A stretch of 5,578 nt of DNA, taken from assembly GCA_025464925.1 (NCBI GenBank), contig JAODMS010000189.1:1-5578 (forward strand), given 5' to 3'. The notes under the pieces were generated by a model that worked only from the letters and a program-made list of their open reading frames with translations, was not told the origin of the DNA and did no database searches. How positions within the stretch are numbered: the stretch's first letter is position 1; every line of letters begins with the position of its first letter. A program made the position numbers and the translations under genes. Positions 1-5,578 of the stretch are shown in pieces. The stretch comes from Arthrobacter sp. (lineage in GTDB: Bacteria; Actinomycetota; Actinomycetes; Actinomycetales; Micrococcaceae).

Positions 1-2
1 TC

Positions 3-320
3 GCGGAACGACGACGCACATTCGCCATTGCAACGGTGCTCGGTGCCAACAAGGCCCAACTGCGGGGGTTCGTCCTCAGCGAGGGAGCCGTGACCACTGT
101 CGCGGGCATCACGGCCGGGGCAGCCACCGGCTGGGTGTTGTCGCTGATGCTGATTGCCGTGCTGAGGGGAGTATTCGATCCGCCCCCGGCGGCGCCGGCC
201 GTCCCCGTCCCGTACCTGGCACTCCTGCTCGTCGCATCCGTGGCGGGCATCCTGGCCTCAGACCTGATCGTCCTCCGCGAACGCCGGCTCCCGGCGATCG
301 ATTCCCTGCGGGAACCCTGA
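3..320 (+). CDS. FtsX-like ABC transporter permease, C-terminal part (5' end outside window)
   Basis: The frame is open from the left edge and ends with TGA at 318-320, giving 105 visible residues. The fragment begins with the cytoplasmic loop AERRRTFAIATVLGANKAQL, which matches the conserved E-R-R-x-x-x-A-x-x-x-x-x-G-A segment of FtsX-domain permeases (MacB/FtsX/LolC superfamily). A hydrophobic segment follows at about residues 29-54, then a proline/alanine-rich extracytoplasmic stretch at about 57-69, then a last membrane segment at about 70-91, and a basic tail ending in SLREP, the usual way these proteins close. A GTG at 36 could start a shorter ORF, but the family loop continues in frame upstream of it, so the gene is simply cut by the window edge. 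Such permeases pair with an ATPase and export or extract lipids, peptides or drugs; the substrate cannot be read here. It converges on the ara operon and appears functionally unrelated to it. Confidence 0.86.
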   Translation, partial: AERRRTFAIATVLGANKAQLRGFVLSEGAVTTVAGITAGAATGWVLSLMLIAVLRGVFDPPPAAPAVPVPYLALLLVASVAGILASDLIVLRERRLPAIDSLREP

Positions 321-440
321 TGAGCTGCGGCTTCGGCGATTCCGTTCCTCACATGCCGGATTGATCAGGTTCTCCAGACGGTACCCGCGTCCGCCGCTGC
401 ACGTCAGCCTAGGTGTGGGGTGCGACACAAAACGCCCACC
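321..440. other. Intergenic stretch with no recognisable gene
   Basis: This stretch lies between the permease stop and the last recognisable codons of the aldose epimerase remnant. On the minus strand the remnant's second reading frame stays open across it and into the permease end, stopping at 258-260, but the translated residues no longer resemble an epimerase. There is a short imperfect repeat, GTGGG at 415-419 facing CCCAC at 435-439, without a T-run. I see no convincing intrinsic terminator for either converging transcript, and no promoter or RNA gene. Confidence 0.5.
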
Positions 441-768
441 GTGCTGGTCGCGGGATTCCAGAAACCACTCGGTGTCGAAAGCGAAGCCGTGCAGGGCACG
501 GGCCCGTTCGGGTTCATTGACGGGCACTTCGTAGTCCACGTTCTCGAAGGTGTACTTGCCGCCGGGGATCCGGTTGGGCCGCGGCGATGATTCCCCCGGT
601 AGTCGGAATGAGGCCGCCCACCGGGGACGGGACGATCAGGTCCCGTCCCTGGTGGCGCAGCTCGCGGAGGGCGCCAGCCTGCACCGTGACGATGGCGGCG
701 TACTCCCCTGCCTGGATCTGTATTCGCCTGACCTCACAATCCGCCGGCCATCCGGTAGTAGTCGTCAT
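441..768 (-). pseudogene. Aldose 1-epimerase (GalM-family mutarotase) remnant, frameshifted and 3'-truncated
   Basis: Two minus-strand frames together reconstruct the N-terminal third of a GalM-like protein. The first frame starts at ATG 768, overlaps the araA end by 35 bases, and gives AAIVTVQAGALRELRHQGRD followed by LIVPSPVGG and GGIIAA, the typical GalM N-terminus. It then reads nonsense and stops at 514. The second frame picks up exactly where homology is lost: PNRIPGGKYTFENVDYEVPV, then NEPERARALHGFAFDTEW. This is the family's P-N-R-I-x-x-G-x-Y-x-F and A-x-H-G-F block. The join is at about 579-584, where 4 bases stand between GCC and CCC-AAC; 6 would encode the expected A/P-W before PNRI, so about two bases are missing. 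Resemblance ends near 443, about residue 110 of a protein normally around 300 long, so the downstream catalytic His and Glu are absent. An AAGGAA at 779-784 could have been its ribosome binding site. In a working gene the enzyme would interconvert sugar anomers for the isomerase. A sequencing error could explain the frameshift but not the missing 3' part. Confidence 0.77.
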
Positions 769-2254
769 TCCAGTTCAATTCCTTCTTGAACCCCTTGATG
801 GTGGTGCCTTCGTCGATGGTCAGCAGCTCCGTTTGGGCGATTTCCGCGAAGTCTTCGAACACGTCCATGCCCACCGCCGTGGAGAGGACGGTGTGATGGG
901 CCGCGCCGGCGGTGAGCCAGGCGGCAGCGGAGGTGGCGAAGTCGGGCCGGGGCGACCAGAGGGCGCGGGCTACCGGCAGGTTGGGCAACGGCTCGTCAAG
1001 GTCGACGACGTCGACGGCGTTCGCCACGAGGCGGAAGCGGTCACGCATGTCGGACAGGGCCACGACGACTCCCGGGCCGGCGTCGGTATCGAAGACCATG
1101 CGGACCGGGTCCTCCTTGCCGCCGATGCCGAGCGGGTGGATTTCGACGCGCGGCTTGGTGGCCGTCAGGGACGGGCAGACCTCCAGCATGTGGGCGCCGA
1201 GGATCTTCTCTTGGCCCGGCGTGAGGTGGTACGTGTAGTCCTCCATGAGCGACGCGCCGCCGGGCAGGCCCGCGCCCATGACTTTGGCGGCGCGGACCAG
1301 GATGGCCGTCTTCCAGTCGCCTTCGGCGCCGAAGCCGTAGCCGTCGGCCATGAGCCGCTGGACGGCCATGCCCGGCAGCTGCCGCAGGGCGCCGAGGTCC
1401 TCGAAGGACGTGGTGAAGGCTGCCGAGCCGTTGGCCTCAAGGAAACTTCGCAGCCCCAGTTCGATGCGGGCACTGTAACGCAGGGACTCGTGGCGGGGCC
1501 CGCCGGCGCGGAGCTCGGGAACCACCTCGTAGAGCCGCTCGTATTCGGCGACGAGGGCGTCCACGTCGGACTCTGCGGCACCGTGCACGGCGTCGGCGAG
1601 TTCATTGACGGACCAGGTGTTCACCGAGACGCCGAAGCGCAGCTCGGCTTCGGTCTTGTCACCCTCGGTGACGGCGACGTTGCGCATGTTGTCCCCGAAC
1701 CGGGTCAACTTGAGCATGCGCACTGCCGCCCAGCCGGCTGATGCGCGCTGCCACACGCCGACCTGGCGGGCCACCTCGGGATTGGACACGTGGCCGACCA
1801 CTGTCTTGCGCGGGATGCCGAGCCGGGACTGGATGTAGCCGAACTCGCGGTCGCCGTGGGCGGCCTGGTTGAGGTTCATGAAGTCGAAGTCGATATCGGA
1901 CCAGGGCAGTTCCACGTTGGCCTGCGTGTGCAGGTGCAGCAACGGCTTCCGGAGCAGGTCCAGGCCCTGGATCCACATCTTGGCGGGGGAGAAGGTGTGC
2001 ATCCAGGCAGTCACGCCGATCACGGCGTCGTCGGCGTTTGCCTCGAGGGCGGTGCGGCGGATGGCGTCGGAATCGGTCAGTACCGGCTTCCAGACGACCC
2101 TCACCGGGACGTCGGAAGACTGATTGAGCCGCTCGGCGATCTCCTGCGACTGCGCGGCTACCTGCTTGAGGACATCCTCGCCGTAGAGGTGCTGGCTGCC
2201 TGTGAGGAACCAGACCTCGTAGGGCTCGAGGGAGGTGTTGTTGGCTTTCGACAT
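734..2254 (-). CDS. araA: L-arabinose isomerase
   Basis: Converts L-arabinose to L-ribulose in the cytoplasm, the first step of bacterial arabinose use; the family needs Mn2+ or a similar metal. The product is 506 residues, close to the roughly 500 of E. coli and Bacillus AraA. It opens with [18 protein letters not shown], the family N-terminus. The active-site positions known from E. coli (Glu306, Glu333, His350, His450) are all present: Glu311 in GAEGDW, Glu338 in MEDYTYH, His355 in GAHMLEV, and the His453-His454 pair in [11 protein letters not shown]. The C-terminus is [15 protein letters not shown]. The ATG at 2254 is preferred because AGGAG lies 7 bases upstream (2262-2266). The frame is open up to 2410, but that extension is arginine/proline-rich nonsense overlapping araD. 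The gene follows araD by 38 bases and is the last intact gene of the operon. The gene looks intact. Confidence 0.98.
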   Translation of the reverse strand: MSKANNTSLEPYEVWFLTGSQHLYGEDVLKQVAAQSQEIAERLNQSSDVPVRVVWKPVLTDSDAIRRTALEANADDAVIGVTAWMHTFSPAKMWIQGLDLLRKPLLHLHTQANVELPWSDIDFDFMNLNQAAHGDREFGYIQSRLGIPRKTVVGHVSNPEVARQVGVWQRASAGWAAVRMLKLTRFGDNMRNVAVTEGDKTEAELRFGVSVNTWSVNELADAVHGAAESDVDALVAEYERLYEVVPELRAGGPRHESLRYSARIELGLRSFLEANGSAAFTTSFEDLGALRQLPGMAVQRLMADGYGFGAEGDWKTAILVRAAKVMGAGLPGGASLMEDYTYHLTPGQEKILGAHMLEVCPSLTATKPRVEIHPLGIGGKEDPVRMVFDTDAGPGVVVALSDMRDRFRLVANAVDVVDLDEPLPNLPVARALWSPRPDFATSAAAWLTAGAAHHTVLSTAVGMDVFEDFAEIAQTELLTIDEGTTIKGFKKELNWNDDYYRMAGGL

Positions 2255-2261
2255 GGGTTTT

Positions 2262-2266
2262 CTCCT
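2262..2266 (-). promoter_or_regulatory. araA ribosome binding site (AGGAG)
   Basis: AGGAG on the minus strand is followed by AAAACCC (7 bases) and the ATG at 2254. It is the strongest Shine-Dalgarno in the operon after that of araB, and it fixes the araA start against the longer in-frame alternatives up to 2410. It suggests that araA is initiated independently, whereas araD appears to rely on coupling. Confidence 0.8.
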
Positions 2267-2292
2267 GGGGGTTCGGGGATGTTTCGGGCGGC

Positions 2293-3003
2293 CTAGCGGC
2301 CGTAGACGTTCTGGTACCGGGCGTAGAGGGCGTCGATCTTGGCCCCGTCGATGGGGAGCGGCTCGCCCAGCTGGCGGGAAATGTGGACGGTGCGGGCCAC
2401 TTCCTCGCACATGACGGCAGCCTTGACGGCCGAGCGGGGATCCTTGCCGATGGTGAACGGGCCGTGGTTTTGCATCAGGACCGCGGGTGAATTGGAGGCC
2501 TGGAGCGTCTCCACGATGCCGCGGCCGATTGAGTCGTCGCCGATCAGCGCGAACGGACCTACCGGGATGCTGCCGCCGAACTCATCGCCCATCATGGTCA
2601 GCACACAGGGGATGGCCTCGCCCCTGGCCGCCCAGGCCGTGGCGTAGGTGGAGTGGGTGTGGACCACTCCGCCCACTTCCGGCATGTGCCGGTAGACGTA
2701 CGCGTGCGCGGCGGTGTCCGAGGACGGCGTGAGCGGGGGGTTTTCCCATTCCGCGGCTGCGCCGCCGGAACCGGCGGGAAGCCTGGTGGCCGGGGTGCCG
2801 TAGAGGTCGGTGACCACCATGAGCTCGGGGGTCAGGTCATCGTAGGAGACCCCTGAAGGTTTGATGACCATGAGGTCATGGCCGGGGATCCGGGCGGAGA
2901 CGTTTCCGGCGGTCCAGACCACCAACTGGTAGCGGGTCAGCTCGGCGTGGAGTTCGCACACCTCGCGGCGGATCCGGGCGATGGTTTCAGGCAGGGCGCT
3001 CAT
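2293..3003 (-). CDS. araD: L-ribulose-5-phosphate 4-epimerase
   Basis: Converts L-ribulose 5-phosphate to D-xylulose 5-phosphate by Zn-dependent retro-aldol/aldol chemistry, feeding the pentose phosphate pathway. The 236 residues compare with 231 in E. coli. Visible class II aldolase/AraD landmarks are GNVSARIPG (33-41), [10 protein letters not shown] (48-57), SSDT with Asp96, HTH with zinc ligands His115 and His117, Asp140 (matching E. coli Asp120), NHGPFTIG with the third zinc ligand His180, and C-terminal VYGR with Tyr234 in the place of catalytic Tyr229. Two differences from E. coli stand out. A Gly/Ala-rich insert of about 13 residues lies at about 72-90. My alignment also places a Leu at 226 where E. 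coli has His218. The ATG at 3003 overlaps the araB stop as ATGA; only a weak GGGG lies upstream, so translation is probably coupled to araB. The stop is TAG at 2293-2295. Confidence 0.96.
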   Translation of the reverse strand: MSALPETIARIRREVCELHAELTRYQLVVWTAGNVSARIPGHDLMVIKPSGVSYDDLTPELMVVTDLYGTPATRLPAGSGGAAAEWENPPLTPSSDTAAHAYVYRHMPEVGGVVHTHSTYATAWAARGEAIPCVLTMMGDEFGGSIPVGPFALIGDDSIGRGIVETLQASNSPAVLMQNHGPFTIGKDPRSAVKAAVMCEEVARTVHISRQLGEPLPIDGAKIDALYARYQNVYGR

Positions 3004-4733
3004 GCGGGAACCCCGGCGGTGAAGGGTGACCCGGTGGAGTTCCGCTGGATCGCCTTGAGCCGGTGCATGACGTCGTTGGATCCCCGGCCGAAGTAGTCGT
3101 GGAGCGTCCGGTACTCCCGGAACAGTTCCTCGTAGGCGGCCACGTTGTCCGGGATGGGGGTGTAGACGGCTCCCGGATCGGATCCCATGGCGGCCGCCGC
3201 GGCCCGAATGTCCGGATACTTTCCCGCCGCCACCGCCGCGTGGATGGCAGAGCCGAGCGCGGGGCCCTGCGCGGAGCCGATGGTGGACAGCTGCAGCCCG
3301 GTGATGTCCGCGTAGATCTGCATCAGGAGTGGATTTTTCAGCAGCCCTCCGGCGACGATGAACTCCCGCACCGGGACTCCTGCGTCGCGGAAGGCGTCCA
3401 CAATGGTGCGGGTGCCGAAGGCGGTTGCTTCAAGTAGTGCCCGGTAGGTGTCTTCGGGGCGGGTTGCGAGGGTCTGGCCAACGACAATGCCGGACAGTTC
3501 ATGGTCCACCAGGACGGAGCGGTTGCCGGAGTGCCAGTCCAGCGCAACGAGCCCGTGCTCGCCGATCGCCTGCCTGGAGGCAAGCTCGGTGAGATATTCG
3601 TGGATGCCGAGCCCCTGCCGGGCTGCGGCCTCGTGGTATTCGGGCGGGGTCCCGTACCTGGTGAACCAGCCGAAGATGTCGCCCACCCCGGACTGGCCCG
3701 CCTCGTAGCCCCACAGGCCGTCGACGATCCCGCCGTCAACGACGCCGCACATGCCGGGCACCTCGCGTAACTCGCTGCCGTTCATGACATGGCAGGTTGA
3801 GGTGCCCATGATGGCCACGAGCTGCCCCGGCTCCACGGCCCGGGCCGCGGGGGCCGTGACGTGGGCGTCCACGTTGCCCACGGCCACGGCGATGCCCTCG
3901 GGCAGCCCTGTCCAGGCGGCTGCCTCGGCGGTAAGGTATCCGGCAGCATCGCCGAGGCGCCCGATGCTGTGCTCCAGCTTCGTGCTGACAAAGTCCTTGA
4001 ACTGCGGGTTCAGGGCGGCGAGGAAGTCTTCAGACGGATACCGCCCGTCCTGGTAGATGCCCTTGTAGCCGGCAGTGCACGCGTTGCGGACGTAGTTTCC
4101 GCACAGCTGCCAGACGATCCAGTCCGCAGCTTCCACCCAGTGGTCCATGGCCGCGTAGACTTCAGGATCCTCTTCCAGCACCTGGAGTCCCTTCGCGAAT
4201 TCCCATTCGGAGGAAATCAGTCCGCCGTACCGCGGCAGCCAGGGCTCGGCCCGTTCACGGGCCAGCACGTTGATGCGGTCCGCCTGCGCCTGCGCGGCGT
4301 GGTGGCGCCAGAGCTTCACGTAGGCGTGCGGCCGGCTGGCGAATTCCTCCAGCTCGTTCAGGGGTGTGCCGTCCGCTTTGACCGGAACCATGGTGCAGGC
4401 GGTGAAGTCGGTGGCGATGCCGACGACGGCGGCCGGGTCGATCCCTGCCTCGGCAAGGGCGGCCGGCACGGCGTGGCGGAGAACATCCCGGTAGTCGTCG
4501 GGCACTTGGAGTGCCCATTCGCCGGGAAGCCTGGCGGAGCCTTCGTGTCCCGCAGCCGGAGGGAGGGCATCGGTCACCACGGCATGCGGATAGTCGAAGA
4601 CGCCGCTTCCGAGTTCCTTGCCGTCCCGAACGCGCACCACCACGGCCCGGCCGGACAGGGTGCCGTAATCAACGCCGATAACGTACGTCTCAGCCGCGGG
4701 GTCCTCGAGGACCGGGTCATTGTTGAACTGCAT
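3000..4733 (-). CDS. araB: L-ribulokinase
   Basis: ATP-dependent kinase of the FGGY family that phosphorylates L-ribulose to L-ribulose 5-phosphate. The product is 577 residues (E. coli AraB 566). In order: an N-terminal ATPase loop GVDYGTLSGRAVVV (20-33), IATDFTACTMVPV (106-118), the substrate-side GGLISSEWEFAKGLQVLEED (170-189), GNVDAHVTAPAA (286-297) with Asp289 the likely catalytic base, the phosphate loop MGTSTCHVMNG (309-319), ALDWHSGNRSVLVDHELSG (397-415), and the adenosine-binding AGGLLKNPLLMQIYAD (461-476). The THR/Ser-type second half with LDWHSGNR is typical of ribulokinases among FGGY kinases. The frame is open to 4814, with further ATGs at 4814, 4799 and 4745. ATG 4733 is chosen because GGAGG sits 5 bases before it and because the longer forms would begin in or near the promoter. 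It is first in the operon and overlaps araD by 4 bases. Confidence 0.97.
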   Translation of the reverse strand: MQFNNDPVLEDPAAETYVIGVDYGTLSGRAVVVRVRDGKELGSGVFDYPHAVVTDALPPAAGHEGSARLPGEWALQVPDDYRDVLRHAVPAALAEAGIDPAAVVGIATDFTACTMVPVKADGTPLNELEEFASRPHAYVKLWRHHAAQAQADRINVLARERAEPWLPRYGGLISSEWEFAKGLQVLEEDPEVYAAMDHWVEAADWIVWQLCGNYVRNACTAGYKGIYQDGRYPSEDFLAALNPQFKDFVSTKLEHSIGRLGDAAGYLTAEAAAWTGLPEGIAVAVGNVDAHVTAPAARAVEPGQLVAIMGTSTCHVMNGSELREVPGMCGVVDGGIVDGLWGYEAGQSGVGDIFGWFTRYGTPPEYHEAAARQGLGIHEYLTELASRQAIGEHGLVALDWHSGNRSVLVDHELSGIVVGQTLATRPEDTYRALLEATAFGTRTIVDAFRDAGVPVREFIVAGGLLKNPLLMQIYADITGLQLSTIGSAQGPALGSAIHAAVAAGKYPDIRAAAAAMGSDPGAVYTPIPDNVAAYEELFREYRTLHDYFGRGSNDVMHRLKAIQRNSTGSPFTAGVPA

Positions 4734-4737
4734 GAGA

Positions 4738-4763
4738 GCCTCCATCCGGGAGGCGGCGGCCTC
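4738..4763 (-). promoter_or_regulatory. araB ribosome binding site inside a possible two-state leader hairpin
   Basis: GGAGG (4739-4743) stands 5 bases before the araB ATG and decides that start. On the minus strand GCCTCC (4749-4754) and GGAGGC (4738-4743) form a perfect six-pair stem with a five-base loop CGGAT, which would hide the ribosome binding site. The same GCCTC can instead pair with GAGGC at 4759-4763 just upstream (five pairs, loop CGCC). The two stems share one arm and cannot coexist. The base complementarity is seen directly; any regulatory role is inference, and in such GC-rich DNA chance pairing is quite possible. Confidence 0.4.
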
Positions 4764-4797
4764 GCCTGAAATCCTAGAAACGACAGATACTCTGCAC

Positions 4798-4827
4798 ATT
4801 GTGAGCGCTAACACAGAATGCTGTCAA
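4798..4827 (-). promoter_or_regulatory. araBDA promoter, sigma-70 type
   Basis: Reading the minus strand, a perfect -35 box TTGACA (4827-4822) is followed by an 18-base spacer and CACAAT (4803-4798), which matches the TATAAT consensus at four of six positions. Transcription would begin near 4790, giving a leader of somewhat under 60 bases before the araB ATG. The position just upstream of the operon, plus the repressor-type operator lying over the -10 box, supports the call. No better -10 candidate is seen at 16-19 bases from the -35. Confidence 0.68.
4800..4813. promoter_or_regulatory. LacI-family operator (probable AraR-type site)
   Basis: The 14 bases TGTGAGCGCTAACA are palindromic around the central CG, apart from one mismatched pair. 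They match the LacI-family consensus with the invariant CG core. The left half with its flank, ATTGTGAGC, equals nine bases of the ideal lac operator half-site. The site covers the end of the promoter spacer and most of the -10 box, so a bound repressor would block RNA polymerase. Corynebacterium ara clusters are known to be controlled by a LacI-type AraR, which makes an arabinose-responsive repressor the likely ligand. No regulator gene is in the window, so the partner protein is inferred. Confidence 0.75.
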
Positions 4828-4895
4828 GAACCCGTCAGGCGTCCGGGGCCAATTCGGCGTCGCTCCGGAACCGGACTGGCCTGAAAGAAAGTGCC

Positions 4896-5578
4896 TTAGA
4901 AGAGTCCGACGGGGTTGCCGTCGGCGTCGACGTCCATGCGCATCGCCGCCGGAACTTTGGGCAGGCCCGGCATTGTCATGACGGCGCCGGTGAGGGCCAC
5001 GATGAAGCCGGCCCCGGTCTTCGGGATGAGATCCCGCACATGGACGGTGAAGCCCTTGGGAGCTCCCAGCCGGGTGGCGTCGTCGCTGAAGGAGTACTGG
5101 GTCTTCGCCATGCACACGGGCAGGCCGGACCAGCCGTTTTTCTCGATCTCCGCCAGCCGCCGGAGCGCCGGCACCGAGAAGTCCACTCCGTCGGCGCCGT
5201 AGACCTCCTGCACGATGGTGCGGATCTTGTCCTCCACAGACAACTCCAGCGGGTACAGGTGCCTGAAGCGGTGCGGGGTGTCGAGGGCCGCGGCAACCTT
5301 GGCCGCCAACGCGTCCCCGCCGTCGCCGCCTCCGCCATGCGCCCAGACATCGGCCACGGCGGCCTGGACGCCCTCCGTGACACACCAGTCCAGCAGCCAG
5401 TCCAGCTCCTCCGGGGTGTCCGTGGCAAACTTATTGATTGCCACCACCGGGACGATGCCGAACTTCTCGACGTTCCGGACATGGCGTTGGAGATTGACGA
5501 CGCCGGCGGCCAGCGCCTCCATGTTCGGGACCTTGAGCTGGTCCTTGGCGATGCCGCCGTGCATCTTCAGCGCCCGGA
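4896..5578 (-). CDS. fhs: Formate-tetrahydrofolate ligase, C-terminal part (5' end outside window)
   Basis: ATP-dependent enzyme that joins formate to tetrahydrofolate to give 10-formyl-THF for purine, formyl-Met and serine/glycine one-carbon metabolism; cytoplasmic, usually a homotetramer. The window holds the last 226 residues of a protein that is normally about 560; the N-terminal ATP-binding P-loop part lies beyond the right edge. The visible fragment starts RALKMHGGIAK (the ATG at 5564 is internal, since the family block RALKMHGG runs across it). It continues with VVNLQRHVRNVEKFGIVPVV, AINKFATDTPEELDWL, GLPVCMAKTQYSFSDD, then ALTGAVMTMPGLPKVPAAMR and the characteristic end GNPVGLF. The stop is TAA at 4896-4898. 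It lies upstream of the ara operon on the same strand, 162 bases from the araB start, and is probably a separate transcription unit because araB has its own promoter. It looks like an intact housekeeping gene in the part visible. Confidence 0.97.
   Translation of the reverse strand, partial: RALKMHGGIAKDQLKVPNMEALAAGVVNLQRHVRNVEKFGIVPVVAINKFATDTPEELDWLLDWCVTEGVQAAVADVWAHGGGGDGGDALAAKVAAALDTPHRFRHLYPLELSVEDKIRTIVQEVYGADGVDFSVPALRRLAEIEKNGWSGLPVCMAKTQYSFSDDATRLGAPKGFTVHVRDLIPKTGAGFIVALTGAVMTMPGLPKVPAAMRMDVDADGNPVGLF

Noticed and set aside
302..314. Small hairpin TTCCC-TGC-GGGAA at the end of the permease gene
   Set aside because: Lies within the coding sequence, has only five pairs and a three-base loop, and has no T-run; not supported as a terminator.
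587..1741. Long open frame of 384 codons on the plus strand opposite araA
   Set aside because: Antisense shadow of a high-GC gene: low-complexity Gly/Arg/Val/His-rich translation without family motifs, while the minus strand encodes an unmistakable AraA.
2289..2302. Hairpin CGGCC-4-GGCCG around the araD stop codon
   Set aside because: Only five pairs and no T-run, so not an intrinsic terminator; chance is likely at this GC content.
2255..2410. N-terminal extension of araA to an ATG at 2410
   Set aside because: The extra 52 residues are Arg/Pro-rich, overlap the araD coding end, and are absent from AraA proteins; AGGAG before 2254 marks the start.
3861..4769. Open frame of 302 codons on the plus strand opposite araB
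   Set aside because: Same kind of shadow; no motifs and no plausible start, and it runs through the araB leader.
4734..4814. N-terminal extension of araB to ATGs at 4745, 4799 or 4814
   Set aside because: The longer forms start within or beside the promoter/operator or lack a well-spaced ribosome binding site; GGAGG fits the ATG at 4733.
4774..5385. Open frame of 203 codons on the minus strand overlapping fhs and its downstream region
   Set aside because: Out-of-frame shadow of fhs with Arg/Gly-rich residues; the true frame carries the full formate-tetrahydrofolate ligase C-terminus.

Overview
The window comes from a high-GC actinobacterium. The closest look is to Arthrobacter and relatives (Micrococcaceae), judged from strong G/C preference at third codon positions, the araB-araD-araA order and the protein style. 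The genus is an inference, because no rRNA or other marker is present. It is an ordinary catabolic neighbourhood with one decayed gene and a well-defined regulatory region. I do not see an undescribed system.

Layout from the left. Positions 1-320 (+) hold the last 105 codons of an FtsX-type ABC transporter permease whose start lies outside the window. Positions 321 to about 440 hold nothing recognisable. About 441-768 (-) is the broken 5' third of an aldose 1-epimerase (mutarotase, GalM family) gene, with a frameshift and a missing 3' part. It begins inside the end of araA. Positions 734-4733 (-) are a complete L-arabinose operon, transcribed araB, araD, araA: L-ribulokinase, L-ribulose-5-phosphate 4-epimerase and L-arabinose isomerase. 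Positions 4734-4895 form the control region of the operon. Positions 4896-5578 (-) are the C-terminal 226 residues of formate-tetrahydrofolate ligase (fhs), cut by the right edge.

The three Ara enzymes form the standard route: AraA converts L-arabinose to L-ribulose, AraB phosphorylates it to L-ribulose 5-phosphate, and AraD epimerises this to D-xylulose 5-phosphate for the pentose phosphate pathway. araB and araD overlap by four bases (ATGA). araA follows after 38 bases with its own good ribosome binding site. The epimerase remnant follows araA directly, where a mutarotase gene would serve the same pathway by interconverting alpha and beta sugar anomers. It has lost its catalytic part.

A near-consensus promoter (TTGACA, 18 bases, CACAAT) precedes araB. 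A 14-base LacI-family operator lies across its spacer and -10 box, which predicts repression by a LacI-type regulator (AraR-like) that is not encoded here. The araB leader could also form two mutually exclusive hairpins, one of which covers the ribosome binding site. No convincing intrinsic terminator was found between fhs and araB.
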